Shown here in pieces: positions 1 through 8,068 of a stretch of DNA of 64,000 nt. Source of the DNA: Streptosporangium sp. NBC_01495 (GTDB lineage: Bacteria; Actinomycetota; Actinomycetes; Streptosporangiales; Streptosporangiaceae); assembly GCF_036250735.1 (NCBI RefSeq), contig NZ_CP109430.1:496001-560000 (forward strand), in the 5' to 3' direction. The notes below the pieces were generated by a model that did no database searches, had not been told where the DNA came from, and saw only the letters and a program-made list of their open reading frames with translations. Numbering within the stretch: position 1 is the first letter of the stretch; each line of letters opens with the position of its first letter. The position numbers and the translations under genes were made by a program.

Positions 1-321
1 GTTGATCCCGCCCGCCTCGATCGGGATCAGCCCGACCGGGTCGATCCCCGTCCGCTCCACGATCGCGGCGAGCACCGGCGCCCACTCCCCGCCGGAGGGC
101 AGCCTCTCGGTGAACACCGACACCGCCCCGACGAGCCCGACCGGCACCACGTGGCCCCCGTCGAGCTCGTCGCGGCCCAGCAGCTCGATCCGGCCGGCCC
201 CGAGGCTCCGCCGCAGCAGCCGGGCCGCCGTCTCGGTCTGCCCGCCGCCACCGGAACCGAGCAGCGTCACACCGCGTGCCAGGTGGTCGATGTCCGGTTC
301 GCCGAGATAGCGGATAGGCAT
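1..321 (-). CDS. DUF917 family protein, third copy, truncated by window edge
   Basis: Reading leftward from an ATG at 321, 107 codons stay open to base 1, so only the N-terminal part is present. The start MPIRYLGEPDIDHLARGVTL and the following LLGSGGGGQTETAARLL match the glycine-rich opening of the two complete DUF917 proteins immediately upstream (LLGTGGGGDP). The gap to the upstream gene is four bases, so it is almost certainly translated from the same message. DUF917 (now described in Pfam as the S-methyl-thiohydantoin desulfurase domain, from memory) includes enzymes acting on thiohydantoin derivatives. The substrate here is unknown. Confidence 0.8.
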   Translation of the reverse strand, partial: MPIRYLGEPDIDHLARGVTLLGSGGGGQTETAARLLRRSLGAGRIELLGRDELDGGHVVPVGLVGAVSVFTERLPSGGEWAPVLAAIVERTGIDPVGLIPIEAGGIN

Positions 322-325
322 GTAC

Positions 326-1429
326 TCAGAGTGACACGAGATCCTCCACCGGGCGGAACCGCACGTCGAGACCGAACGCCTCCGGGCCGAACACCGCCAG
401 GGCCTCCGGGGTGCGCATCAGGCCGGGGGTGCTGATGCCGACGACGACGGCCCGCTGCCCGTACCTCAGTCCCTCGGTGGTGATCGGTTCCCCGGTGTCG
501 GCCTCCAGCACGCAGATCAGGTCGGGGACCACGCACCGCACCTCCCCGTCGACCCGCGCCACCAGGTTCTCGTTCTGGAAGACCAGCTCCAGCTCGCCGT
601 TCCCGTCGAACGCGGCCAGCGCGGCCCGCCCGCGGGCGAAACCGGCGACCGTACGCCGCTCGACGTCCACGACCTTGCCGTGGAACAGGACCCGGACCTT
701 GTCGTACAGCGTGCCGGCCATGGTGTCGGCGAGCGCGGACACCGGGTCGCGGTGCTCGTCACGCGCTTCGCGCAGCGCGCGGCCGATCCGCAGCCCGAGG
801 CTGAGCGTGTTCGGGACCGCGGTGCGCTTGACGTCCGCGCCGCTCATCGCGTACTCGGCGATGTGCGCGACCCCGCCCAGCCTGATCGCGAGCCCGCGGG
901 CGAGCCATTCCATGCGCCCGTTGTCGGCGCCGGTGTCGACGATCACGGTCTCGCCGTTCTCGCCCGCCAGGGCGAGGGGGGAACCCGGTACGCCGTACAC
1001 CGAGAACGTCTCCATCTGCAGCTCGGGGAAGGCGCGTCCCATCCCGTCGGCGTCCACCACGGGCAGCCCCGTCTGGGCCGCGACCAGGAGTGGGATCATC
1101 GAGTTGATGCCGCCGCACTCGATCGGCATCGTCGCGTCGGCACGCCGTCCCAGGTGCCTCTCCAGCGCCCGTAGCGCCGTCACCGCCTCGTCACCCCGGG
1201 GGATCTTCTCCACCATCACCGTCGGGGCGCCCATCTGCGCGGTCGGGATGACCAGGTCGTCGTCGCCGAGCTCGCCGGGATCGAGCACGGTGATCGTCCC
1301 GGGTCCGGTGCGCAGCGCCTGCTCCACCAGCAGCCGCCCGATGTAGGGGTCACCGCCGCCTCCGGTGCCGAGCAGCGCCGCCCCGCGCGCGAGGTCGGCC
1401 AGGTCGCGGCGGTCGATCGTGTAGCTCAC
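326..1429 (-). CDS. DUF917 family protein, second copy
   Basis: A 367-residue protein starting MSYTIDRRDLADLARGAALL with a glycine-rich loop LLGTGGGGDPYIGRLL at about residues 19-34. Both the N-terminal DUF917 region and the C-terminal part (VPDLICVLEADTGEPITTE) are present, so it is full length for the family (about 360 residues). Its start overlaps the stop of the upstream paralogue by four bases (ATGA), which indicates translational coupling. Members of this family sit beside hydantoinases, and some act on thiohydantoins in sulfur-compound breakdown (family knowledge). The blocks DADGMGRAFPELQM and FQNENLVA are shared with the neighbouring copy, showing recent common ancestry. The exact reaction is not known. 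Confidence 0.85.
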   Translation of the reverse strand: MSYTIDRRDLADLARGAALLGTGGGGDPYIGRLLVEQALRTGPGTITVLDPGELGDDDLVIPTAQMGAPTVMVEKIPRGDEAVTALRALERHLGRRADATMPIECGGINSMIPLLVAAQTGLPVVDADGMGRAFPELQMETFSVYGVPGSPLALAGENGETVIVDTGADNGRMEWLARGLAIRLGGVAHIAEYAMSGADVKRTAVPNTLSLGLRIGRALREARDEHRDPVSALADTMAGTLYDKVRVLFHGKVVDVERRTVAGFARGRAALAAFDGNGELELVFQNENLVARVDGEVRCVVPDLICVLEADTGEPITTEGLRYGQRAVVVGISTPGLMRTPEALAVFGPEAFGLDVRFRPVEDLVSL

Positions 1430-2514
1430 GCGGGCACTCCCGGATCGACGCGGACGGTGTCGTGGTCATAGCCGAAGTAGCGGGGGCCGACCAGTTCCAG
1501 CCCGGCGGGGGTGTGCCAGCGCGGGTCGCAGGGCGCCGCGATGACCCGCACCCGGTGCCCGTAGCGCAGCGTCTCGGTGGTGACGGCGGTGCCGGTCTCG
1601 GCGTCGAGCACGCAGATCAGGTCGGGGACGGTCGCCACCACGGTCCCGTCGCGGACCGCGACGAGGTTCTCGTTCTGGAACCGCAGCACCATCCGCTCAC
1701 CTTGCCGGTCCCCGGATCCCTCCAGGACGGCCTCGCCACGGGCGAATCCGCCCTCGGTGCGCCGGCTGACGTCCACCACCTTGCCGCCGAACAGCTCGGC
1801 CCCGCCCAGCCGGGCGACGAGCGCCGTGACCGGATCGCGGTGCGCGGCGCGTGCCTCGCGGACGGTCCGGCCCAGCTCACCGCAGAGGGACAGGGTGCCG
1901 GGGACGAGCGCCTCGCGTGCCTGCGCGCCGGTCATCGGGAAAAGACCGATCATCGCCGAGCAGCCCATGTCGATCGTGGCCGACCGGGCCAGCCGTTCCG
2001 CCCAGTGGTTGTCCACCGTGTCGAAGATCCCCTGGTTGCCCTTCTCGTCGGCGATCGACATCGGGGTGGCGGCGAGCCCGTACAGCGTGGGCATCACCAT
2101 CTGCAGCTCGGGGAAGGCGCGTCCCATCCCGTCGGCGTCGACCACGGGCAGCCCGAGTTCCGCGGCGGCCACCAGCGGCACCAGCGCGTTGACGCCGCCG
2201 GCCTCCGCGCACACCAGGTGTGTCGGGGACTTCCCCAGGTAGGTGGCGAGCGCCCGCACCGCGAGGGCGGCCTGCTCGGCGGAGGGCACCTTCTCCAGCA
2301 TCACCGTGGGGGCGCCCATCATGGCGACCACCACGGTGACCGCGTCGTCGGGTAGCGCCTCCAGCGGGACCAGCCGGGCCGGGCCGCCGGCCCGGATCGC
2401 CGCCCGCGCCAGCATCCGGCCGATGTGCGGATCCCCGCCACCTCCCGTGCCGAGGATGGCGGCGCCGGCCGCCAGGTCGTCCAGGCCGGCCTCGGTGATC
2501 AGTCGCTCAGCCAC
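1426..2514 (-). CDS. DUF917 family protein, first copy
   Basis: A 362-residue protein with a GTG start (MAERLITEAGLDDLAAGAAI) that overlaps the end of the hydantoinase gene by eight bases, which fixes the start. It shows the same glycine-rich loop (ILGTGGGGDPHIGRML), the DADGMGRAFPELQM block and the C-terminal PDLICVLDAETGTAVTTETL block as the next copy. In the C-terminal half it has KVVDVSRRTEGGFARGE, also conserved in the second copy. The two complete copies are clearly paralogous but diverged, so this does not look like a very recent duplication. They may be subunits of one enzyme or enzymes with different substrates (inference). Confidence 0.85.
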   Translation of the reverse strand: MAERLITEAGLDDLAAGAAILGTGGGGDPHIGRMLARAAIRAGGPARLVPLEALPDDAVTVVVAMMGAPTVMLEKVPSAEQAALAVRALATYLGKSPTHLVCAEAGGVNALVPLVAAAELGLPVVDADGMGRAFPELQMVMPTLYGLAATPMSIADEKGNQGIFDTVDNHWAERLARSATIDMGCSAMIGLFPMTGAQAREALVPGTLSLCGELGRTVREARAAHRDPVTALVARLGGAELFGGKVVDVSRRTEGGFARGEAVLEGSGDRQGERMVLRFQNENLVAVRDGTVVATVPDLICVLDAETGTAVTTETLRYGHRVRVIAAPCDPRWHTPAGLELVGPRYFGYDHDTVRVDPGVPA

Positions 2515-4066
2515 GGCCGGCCTCCAGCCTCAGGTCCCCGACCGCCTTGACGCGGATCCGCGTGGCGTTCCCCGGCAGGTAGGCGAGGGGAACCTCGTCC
2601 ACCTCGACGACCCGGACGCTGCCCGGTTTGGCCCCCGAGGCGATCGCCCTGTCCACCGCCTCCTGTTTGGCGTCGTCCAGTACGGCCTGCCGCTGTCCCG
2701 GCTCCACCGGGAAGATCCGGTCGACCTCCCCGCCGATCTGCGCGATGGCCGCGCCGATCGCGTTGGCCACGGCGAAGTGCTCGGGCCGGTGTACGGGCCC
2801 CGACCCGCCGAACTCGTCCGGCAGCAGGATCGACCCGCCGCCGACCGCGACCACGGGCAGCGGGTCGGGGGAGGTGCGGATGCGCTCGATGGTGTCGGCG
2901 ATGTCGCGGGCGATCCGCTCCAGCGCCGCCCTCACCAGCGAGGGGTCCAGTTTCCGTACCGCGCCGGGATCGCCGATCGCGGCGCGGCCGGCCGCCACCG
3001 CCACGTCGGTGGCGGTGAGGGTGGACCCCCCGAAGACCAGCCCCTCCTCGGCGAGGCGGTAGCCGACCGAGTCGGGTCCCACCGTCACCGTGCCGTCCTC
3101 CTCCCGTACCCGGCTGCCCCCGCCGATGCCGAGGCTCAGCACGTCGGGCATCCGGAAGTTGGTGCGGATGCCGGCGACGCTCACCTCGGTGGTGGCCTCC
3201 CGGGGGAAACCGTGCCGCAGCAGGCCGATGTCGCTGGTCGTGCCGCCCACGTCGACGACCGCGCAGGTCTCCACACCCGACAGGAACGCCGCGCCGCGCA
3301 TCGAGTTGGTCGGCCCCGAGGCGAACGTGGCCACCGGGTAGCGGCGGGCGAAGTCGACGTCCATCAGGGTGCCGTCGTTCTGGCTGAGGTAGAGCGGCGC
3401 GTGGATGCCCGCCCCCTCCAGGGAGGCCGCCAGCCCGTCCACGATCTGGGTGGCCAGCTCGCGGAGTGAGGCGTTGATGATGGTGGCGTTCTCCCGTTCC
3501 AGCAGTCCCATCCGGCCGACCTCCGCCGACAGGGACACGGCCAGTCCCGGCAGCTGCTCGCTGAGGATGTCGGCGGCACGCTGCTCGAACTCGGCGTTGA
3601 CGGGGGAGAAGACACTGGAGATCGCCACGCTGCGGATGCCGTGCCGGTGCAGGTCCTCGGCCACCTGCCGGATCTCGTCCTCGCGCAGTTCCGAGATGTG
3701 GCGCCCGTCGAACTCGTGTCCCCCGTGGCACAGGTAGGCCCGGCCGGAGATGGCGGTCACCAGCCGCTCCGGCCAGTCGACCATGGGCGGCAGCGACGCC
3801 GTCGCGGGGAGGCCGAGGCGGACGGCGGCGGTCGGTGCCAGCCGGTCCGCCTCGATCAGGGCGTTGATGAAGTGCGTGGTGCCGATCATCACCGCGTCCA
3901 CCAGCACGGGATCGAAGGCTCGCTGCCGCTGCAGCTCGGCGAGCGCGGTGGTGATGCCGCTCGTCACGTCGCGAGTGGTCGCGGTCTTGACCGCGGCCAG
4001 GACGCTCTGCCCGTCCATGAGCACGGCGTCGGTGTTGGTGCCGCCGACGTCGATTCCGATCCGCAT
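2507..4066 (-). CDS. hydantoinase/oxoprolinase subunit A (HyuA-like)
   Basis: A 519-residue protein. The N-terminal Hydant_A_N region begins MRIGIDVGGTNTDAVLMDG, and the ATPase-like hydantoinase_A region carries VVDVGGTTSDIG at about residues 270-281 followed by LSLGIGGGS. These are the nucleotide-binding loops of the ASKHA-type fold of ATP-dependent hydantoinases. Full HyuA/oxoprolinase proteins are longer (near 690 residues); this is the short form that accompanies DUF917 genes. The start is the ATG at 4066, 11 bases after the permease stop; the same frame is open much further upstream, but only as a shadow of the permease gene. No HyuB partner is visible, so the DUF917 proteins may take that place (inference). 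Confidence 0.85.
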   Translation of the reverse strand: MRIGIDVGGTNTDAVLMDGQSVLAAVKTATTRDVTSGITTALAELQRQRAFDPVLVDAVMIGTTHFINALIEADRLAPTAAVRLGLPATASLPPMVDWPERLVTAISGRAYLCHGGHEFDGRHISELREDEIRQVAEDLHRHGIRSVAISSVFSPVNAEFEQRAADILSEQLPGLAVSLSAEVGRMGLLERENATIINASLRELATQIVDGLAASLEGAGIHAPLYLSQNDGTLMDVDFARRYPVATFASGPTNSMRGAAFLSGVETCAVVDVGGTTSDIGLLRHGFPREATTEVSVAGIRTNFRMPDVLSLGIGGGSRVREEDGTVTVGPDSVGYRLAEEGLVFGGSTLTATDVAVAAGRAAIGDPGAVRKLDPSLVRAALERIARDIADTIERIRTSPDPLPVVAVGGGSILLPDEFGGSGPVHRPEHFAVANAIGAAIAQIGGEVDRIFPVEPGQRQAVLDDAKQEAVDRAIASGAKPGSVRVVEVDEVPLAYLPGNATRIRVKAVGDLRLEAGRG

Positions 4067-4077
4067 ATCAGGTCCTT

Positions 4078-5421
4078 TCAGGCGGCCGACGGCGTGGGGG
4101 CCGTGACCGGCTCCTCGTCGGCGGTCTCGGTGTGTGCGGTGCCGTACCCCCGGATCAGGCCGAGCTTGCCCGCGACCACGTACAGCACGAAGGCGACGAC
4201 CAGGGAGTTGATGCTGGGCAGGCCCCACGTCACGAACTGTCCGATCAGGCTCGCCGCGAGCCAGATCACCAAGGTCGCCGGCACCCAGCGCGGCGCCTGA
4301 GCCGGTATCCCGCCCGAGGCCCTGGTGTCGTCCAGCTCCCGGCGCCAGGTTCTGACCACGAAGTACTCGGCGATCATGATGCCGGCGATCGGCGGGAAGG
4401 CGACCCCGAGCACCATCAGGAAGTCGGTGAAGCTGCCGAGGATGCCGGCCGCGGCCAGCACGCTGCCCACCACGCCGAGGAGCAGCGTCACCACCGCGCG
4501 GTTGACCTTCCGGCCGAAGACGGAGCCGACGAAGTTCACCAGGCCGAGCCCGGAGGAGTACAGGTTCCAGTCGTTGATCTTCAGGGTGCCGACGACGATG
4601 ATCAGCACCCCGACCCAGCCGACGGTGGAGGTGACGATCGTGATGATGTTCGCCGACTTGATCGCGTGCGCCAGCAGCACCCCGATCAGGCCGATCACGT
4701 ACTCGCCGAGCGTGATTCCCAGCAGGGTCTGCTTGACCACGTCGGCGACCGACCGGTTGAACCGGGTCATGTCGGGGGTGATCACCGCGCCCACGATGAA
4801 CCCGCCGGCGACCAGTGTCGTGCCCTGCAACAGGGTGAGCGCCGGGCCGGCGGGGGCGGCGGTGGCCAGCTCGGACAGCGAGTGCCTGGACAGTTCCGTG
4901 CCGACCGACCAGGCGACCAGCAGGACGAAGGCGGGCACCGTGAGATAGGCGGTCCACGCCATCGAGTGGAAGCCCTTGACGACGATGGCGGTCACCGCGA
5001 GCCCGAACAGCAGCGACCACGCCCAGACCGGCAGCGCCGGAATCAGCTCGTGGAGCCCTTCGGCCGACACCGCGGACTGGATGCCGAACCAGCCGACCAG
5101 GCTGATCCCGATGGCCAGGCCGATCAGCGCGGCCCCCGCCTGGCCGAAGCCGCACCACCGGGCCAGGATGGAGGTCGTCAGCCCCTCCCGCATGCCGATC
5201 ACGCCCAGCGCGATGGCCACGACCTCCAGGATGACCGCGCCGAAGGTGAGAGCCCAGAAGGCACCCCAGAAGTCCATGCCGAACCCGAGGGTCGCGCCGA
5301 GCAGGAACTGGCTGAGGGCGGAGATTTGGCCGAATCGCTGGACCGCGACGGACACCCAGGAGTATCGGGCGCGGGCGGGGACTCGGGCTATCGCGTAGTC
5401 GTCGGTACCGAGAGAAGCCAT
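4078..5421 (-). CDS. NCS1 family (CodB-like) cytosine/purine-type permease
   Basis: A 447-residue integral membrane protein with about twelve hydrophobic segments. NCS1/CodB hallmarks are visible: LLGATLGFGMDFWGAFWALTF in the first helices, GMREGLTTSILARWCGFGQ, TPDMTRFNRS in the middle, and LKINDWNLYSSGLG, comparable to the TPD and NLYSSSL motifs of CodB. The ATG at 5421 is preceded by GGAGG at good spacing; the longer upstream frame is not supported. As first gene of the leftward operon with HyuA and the DUF917 genes, it probably imports the ring compound that those enzymes open. CodB relatives carry cytosine, hydantoins or allantoin, so a hydantoin-like cargo is plausible but unproven. Confidence 0.85.
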   Translation of the reverse strand: MASLGTDDYAIARVPARARYSWVSVAVQRFGQISALSQFLLGATLGFGMDFWGAFWALTFGAVILEVVAIALGVIGMREGLTTSILARWCGFGQAGAALIGLAIGISLVGWFGIQSAVSAEGLHELIPALPVWAWSLLFGLAVTAIVVKGFHSMAWTAYLTVPAFVLLVAWSVGTELSRHSLSELATAAPAGPALTLLQGTTLVAGGFIVGAVITPDMTRFNRSVADVVKQTLLGITLGEYVIGLIGVLLAHAIKSANIITIVTSTVGWVGVLIIVVGTLKINDWNLYSSGLGLVNFVGSVFGRKVNRAVVTLLLGVVGSVLAAAGILGSFTDFLMVLGVAFPPIAGIMIAEYFVVRTWRRELDDTRASGGIPAQAPRWVPATLVIWLAASLIGQFVTWGLPSINSLVVAFVLYVVAGKLGLIRGYGTAHTETADEEPVTAPTPSAA

Positions 5422-5660
5422 GGTTGCCTCCGAAGGGGGCGGGGAGCGCCTGCTGGCCTTGGCCAGACTGTGGTAGCGCCGAGTGTAGGAAGCGGCCCGG
5501 AACCCGTCACGGTGCCACATGCACAAGCCATTGCCGCAGGCTGTGCATGGTGCACGGCGGTGGCGGACCGGTTGGCGACCGGCCGGAAGGCAACGGGCGG
5601 AGGTTCGGTCGGCGGAGGTCCGGGGGTGGCTCGTCTTTCCCTCGTCATCGAATATCTCCA
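5422..5660. promoter_or_regulatory. upstream region of the permease operon with an inverted repeat
   Basis: No gene is seen here. It contains the leader and promoter of the leftward permease operon. An inverted repeat with perfect 8-base arms CATGCACA (5518-5525) and TGTGCATG (5542-5549), partly extended inward (AAGCC/GGCT), lies about 97-128 bases upstream of the permease start. This is a reasonable operator for a dimeric regulator, but no regulator gene adjoins it. Confidence 0.4.
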
Positions 5661-5770
5661 GCGTGGATACCCCGGCCTTCAGGCCGGGGAGGAAACGCGG
5701 CGCGGTGTCGCACGGGGCCGAAATCGAATACACGTCCACAGTCAGCTGATCTTGCGGCAGGGTATGAGGC

Positions 5771-6877
5771 GTGGCGCAGATCGTGAAGCGGGCGTTCAAG
5801 TTCCGCTTCTATCCGACGAATGAGCAGGCGGCGGAGCTGTCTCGTACGTTCGGCTGCGCCCGTCTCGTCTACAACAAGGTTCTTGAGGAGCGGACCCGCG
5901 CCTACAGGCTGGAAGGTCGCAGGGTCTCCTACGTGCAGTCGTCGGCCGCGCTGACGCAGTGGAAGAAGACCGATGAGCTCCTCTTCCTGAACGAGGTGTC
6001 GTCGGTGCCGTTGCAGCAGGCGCTGCGGCATCTGCAGGTGGCGTTCGCGAACTTCTTCGCCAAGCGCGCGAGGTACCCGACGTTCAAGTCCCGTAAGAAG
6101 TCCCGGCACTCGGCCGAGTACACCCGCTCGGCGTTCACCTACCGGGGCGGCCGGCTCACGCTGGCGAAGATGGACGGTCCGCTGGACATCGTGTGGTCGC
6201 GTCCCCTTCCCGAGGGGGCGCAGCCGTCCACGGTGACCGTGTCGAAGGACGCGGCGGGCCGCTGGTTCGTCTCGATCCTTTGCGAGGACCCCATCCGGCG
6301 GCTCCCTTCGACCGCGAACGTGGTCGGGGTGGACGCGGGGATCACGGCGCTGGCGACGCTCTCCACCGGGGAGAAGATCGTCAACCCCAGGCATGAGCGG
6401 GCCGACCGGCGCAAGCTCGCCAGGGCTCAGCGAAACCTCGCCCGCAAGGAGAAGGGGTCGGCGAACCGGGCCAAGGCCAGGCTCAAGGTCGCCCGGGTGC
6501 ATGCCCGCATCAGTGATCGGCGCCGCGATCACCTGCACAAGGTCACCACTCGTCTCGTCCGTGAGAACCAAACGGTCGCGATCGAAGACCTCACCGTGCG
6601 CAACCTGGTGAAGAACCACAACCTGGCCCGCGCCATCTCGGATGCCTCCTGGCGGGAGATGCGGTCCATGCTGGAGTACAAAGCGGGCTGGTACGGGCGG
6701 GAACTTCTGGTCGTCGACCGGTGGTTCCCCTCCTCGAAGCTGTGCTCGGCGTGCGGGAGCATCACCGCGTCGATGCCGTTGGGCGTCCGCGATTGGGTGT
6801 GTGCCTGCGGCGCCGTCCATGACCGGGACGTCAACGCCGCGAAGAACATCCTCGCCGCCGGGCTGGCGGAGAGGTGA
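5771..6877 (+). CDS. tnpB: TnpB, RNA-guided nuclease of an IS605-type element
   Basis: A 368-residue protein with a GTG start. The N-terminal OrfB helix-turn-helix region runs KFRFYPTNEQAAELSRTFGCARLVYN in two blocks. The RuvC-like nuclease core is intact: D188 in VVGVDAG, E272 in VAIEDL and D353 in DRDVNAAKNI. A zinc ribbon CSAC...CAC (C325, C328, C344, C346) lies between the second and third acidic residues. Full length and motif-complete, so probably active. TnpB proteins cut DNA using an omega RNA made from the right end of the element (family knowledge). The neighbouring operons on both sides are unrelated, as expected for an insertion. Confidence 0.95.
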   Translation: MAQIVKRAFKFRFYPTNEQAAELSRTFGCARLVYNKVLEERTRAYRLEGRRVSYVQSSAALTQWKKTDELLFLNEVSSVPLQQALRHLQVAFANFFAKRARYPTFKSRKKSRHSAEYTRSAFTYRGGRLTLAKMDGPLDIVWSRPLPEGAQPSTVTVSKDAAGRWFVSILCEDPIRRLPSTANVVGVDAGITALATLSTGEKIVNPRHERADRRKLARAQRNLARKEKGSANRAKARLKVARVHARISDRRRDHLHKVTTRLVRENQTVAIEDLTVRNLVKNHNLARAISDASWREMRSMLEYKAGWYGRELLVVDRWFPSSKLCSACGSITASMPLGVRDWVCACGAVHDRDVNAAKNILAAGLAER

Positions 6878-7001
6878 AACGCCTGTGGAGCCGGTGTAAG
6901 ACCTCACAGAGAGTCCTCTCTGGCGGGCGAGCGGCGATGAAGCAGGAAGCCTCACGGGCGACCGTGGGAATCCCCCTCGTTTACGAGGGGGAGGAGGTCA
7001 A
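6850..7001 (+). ncRNA. putative omega (reRNA) scaffold at the right end of the tnpB element
   Basis: In TnpB elements the guide RNA spans the end of tnpB and the right end of the element, finishing just before the flanking DNA that serves as guide. Here the tnpB 3' end is followed by about 120 non-coding bases ending in a strong stem (CCCCCTCGT/ACGAGGGGG, 6972-6991) and GTCAA at 6997-7001. The guide would then start at 7002 (GCGGAGCATCCTCGCC). The 5' boundary is a guess. The call rests on architecture only. Confidence 0.45.
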
Positions 7002-7083
7002 GCGGAGCATCCTCGCCGCGCGCACGGCGGGCTCACATCGTCCGATCGATACGGCCGGATGTCTCTTTGGAGAGGTGTTCCCG

Positions 7084-7983
7084 TCAGGCGTTCCACAGGG
7101 AGGAGCGAGCTCCGTCGCCGGTGCGGTAGGCGCTCGGGCTCACGCCCAGGACGCGCTTGAACGCCGAGCTGAAGCCGAACGCGTCGGAGTACCCCACCCG
7201 GCGGGCCACCGTGGCGACCGTCGCGGCGGGTTCGGCCAGCATGTCGGCGGCGAGCGCCATCCGCCACTCCGTCAGGTACGTCATCGGCGGCTCGCCCACG
7301 AGTTCGGTGAACCGCCTGGCCAGGGTGGTGCGCGAGACGCTCGCGGCGGTGGCGAGGGAGGCGAGCGTCCACTGACTGGCCGGGGTGTCGTGGATGGCGC
7401 GCAGGGCCGGGCCGACCACGTCGTCGCTCAGGGCGGTGTACCAGCCGGGACTGACCGCCTCCGGCCGGTCGAACCAGTCGCGCAGCGTGCACACCAGCAG
7501 CCAGTCGAGCAGCCGGTCCAGCACGATCTGGTGACCCGGGCGACCGGAGAGGATCTGTGCCTCGAGGTACGCGCCCATGCTGCTGCAGTCGTGATCGTCC
7601 GGCACGACGAGCACGGGGGGCAGCACCCGGACCAGGCGGCGGGCGACCTCGCCGCCGACCCGGTACGACCCGGTCAGCAGGATGGTCCGACCGGTCAGGT
7701 CCCCGGCGACGGCGCCGTCACGGTGGACGTCCAGCGCCGGGCGCGGGGTGTCGGTGTCCGCGAACACGAAGGGCTCCGGCCCGCGCACGATCGCCGCCTC
7801 GCCCGGCCGCACCTGCCGGGCGTCGTCTCCCTGGATGATCCACCCCTCGCCGCGCAGGGGGACGACGAGCGTCAGGGAGGGGCCGTCGGCGAACCTGAGC
7901 GCCCACGGTGGCGACAGCACCGACGCGCCGAAGACGGAACCCTCGCCGCGCACGCTCCGCAACAGGTCGTCGTACGGATCCAT
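7084..7983 (-). CDS. AraC family transcriptional regulator with cupin N-terminus
   Basis: A 299-residue protein from the ATG at 7983 (MDPYDDLLRSVRGEGSVFGA). The N-terminal half looks like the cupin-type AraC-binding domain (LRFADGPSLTLVVPLRGEGW, RPGEAAIVRGPEPFVF). The C-terminal ~100 residues are a double helix-turn-helix AraC domain: WTLASLATAASVSRTTLARRF and VARRVGYSDAFGFSSAFKRV. It is divergent from the NmrA-like gene, with 85 bases between the starts. AraC plus NAD(P)-binding NmrA pairs are common in actinomycetes, and it probably controls its neighbour. The effector is unknown. Confidence 0.9.
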   Translation of the reverse strand: MDPYDDLLRSVRGEGSVFGASVLSPPWALRFADGPSLTLVVPLRGEGWIIQGDDARQVRPGEAAIVRGPEPFVFADTDTPRPALDVHRDGAVAGDLTGRTILLTGSYRVGGEVARRLVRVLPPVLVVPDDHDCSSMGAYLEAQILSGRPGHQIVLDRLLDWLLVCTLRDWFDRPEAVSPGWYTALSDDVVGPALRAIHDTPASQWTLASLATAASVSRTTLARRFTELVGEPPMTYLTEWRMALAADMLAEPAATVATVARRVGYSDAFGFSSAFKRVLGVSPSAYRTGDGARSSLWNA

Positions 7984-8068
7984 GGCGCCACGATAACGGG
8001 ACGATCGGACAGGCGCGGCGTACGCACGGCCATGTGCGGTCGGCTCCCCGTGCGATTGGCTGGGTGCC

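Larger units (their letters stand above)
5661..7001 (+). mobile_element. IS200/IS605-family element with tnpB only (IS1341-like)
   Basis: The element is bounded on the left by a hairpin CCCCGGCCTTCAGGCCGGGG (5670-5689), itself enclosed by GCGT/ACGC arms (5661-5698). On the right is a hairpin with arms CCCCCTCGT and ACGAGGGGG (6972-6991), followed by AGGAGGTCAA ending at 7001. It encodes only TnpB and no Y1 transposase (TnpA), so it would need TnpA supplied from elsewhere to move. Subterminal hairpins instead of terminal inverted repeats are the family signature. Exact ends are inferred from the hairpins, not from an empty site. Confidence 0.65.

Noticed and set aside
4067..5158. N-terminal extension of the HyuA frame into the permease gene
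   Set aside because: The extended part is Arg/Gly-rich shadow sequence; the family start MRIGIDVGGTN is at 4066.
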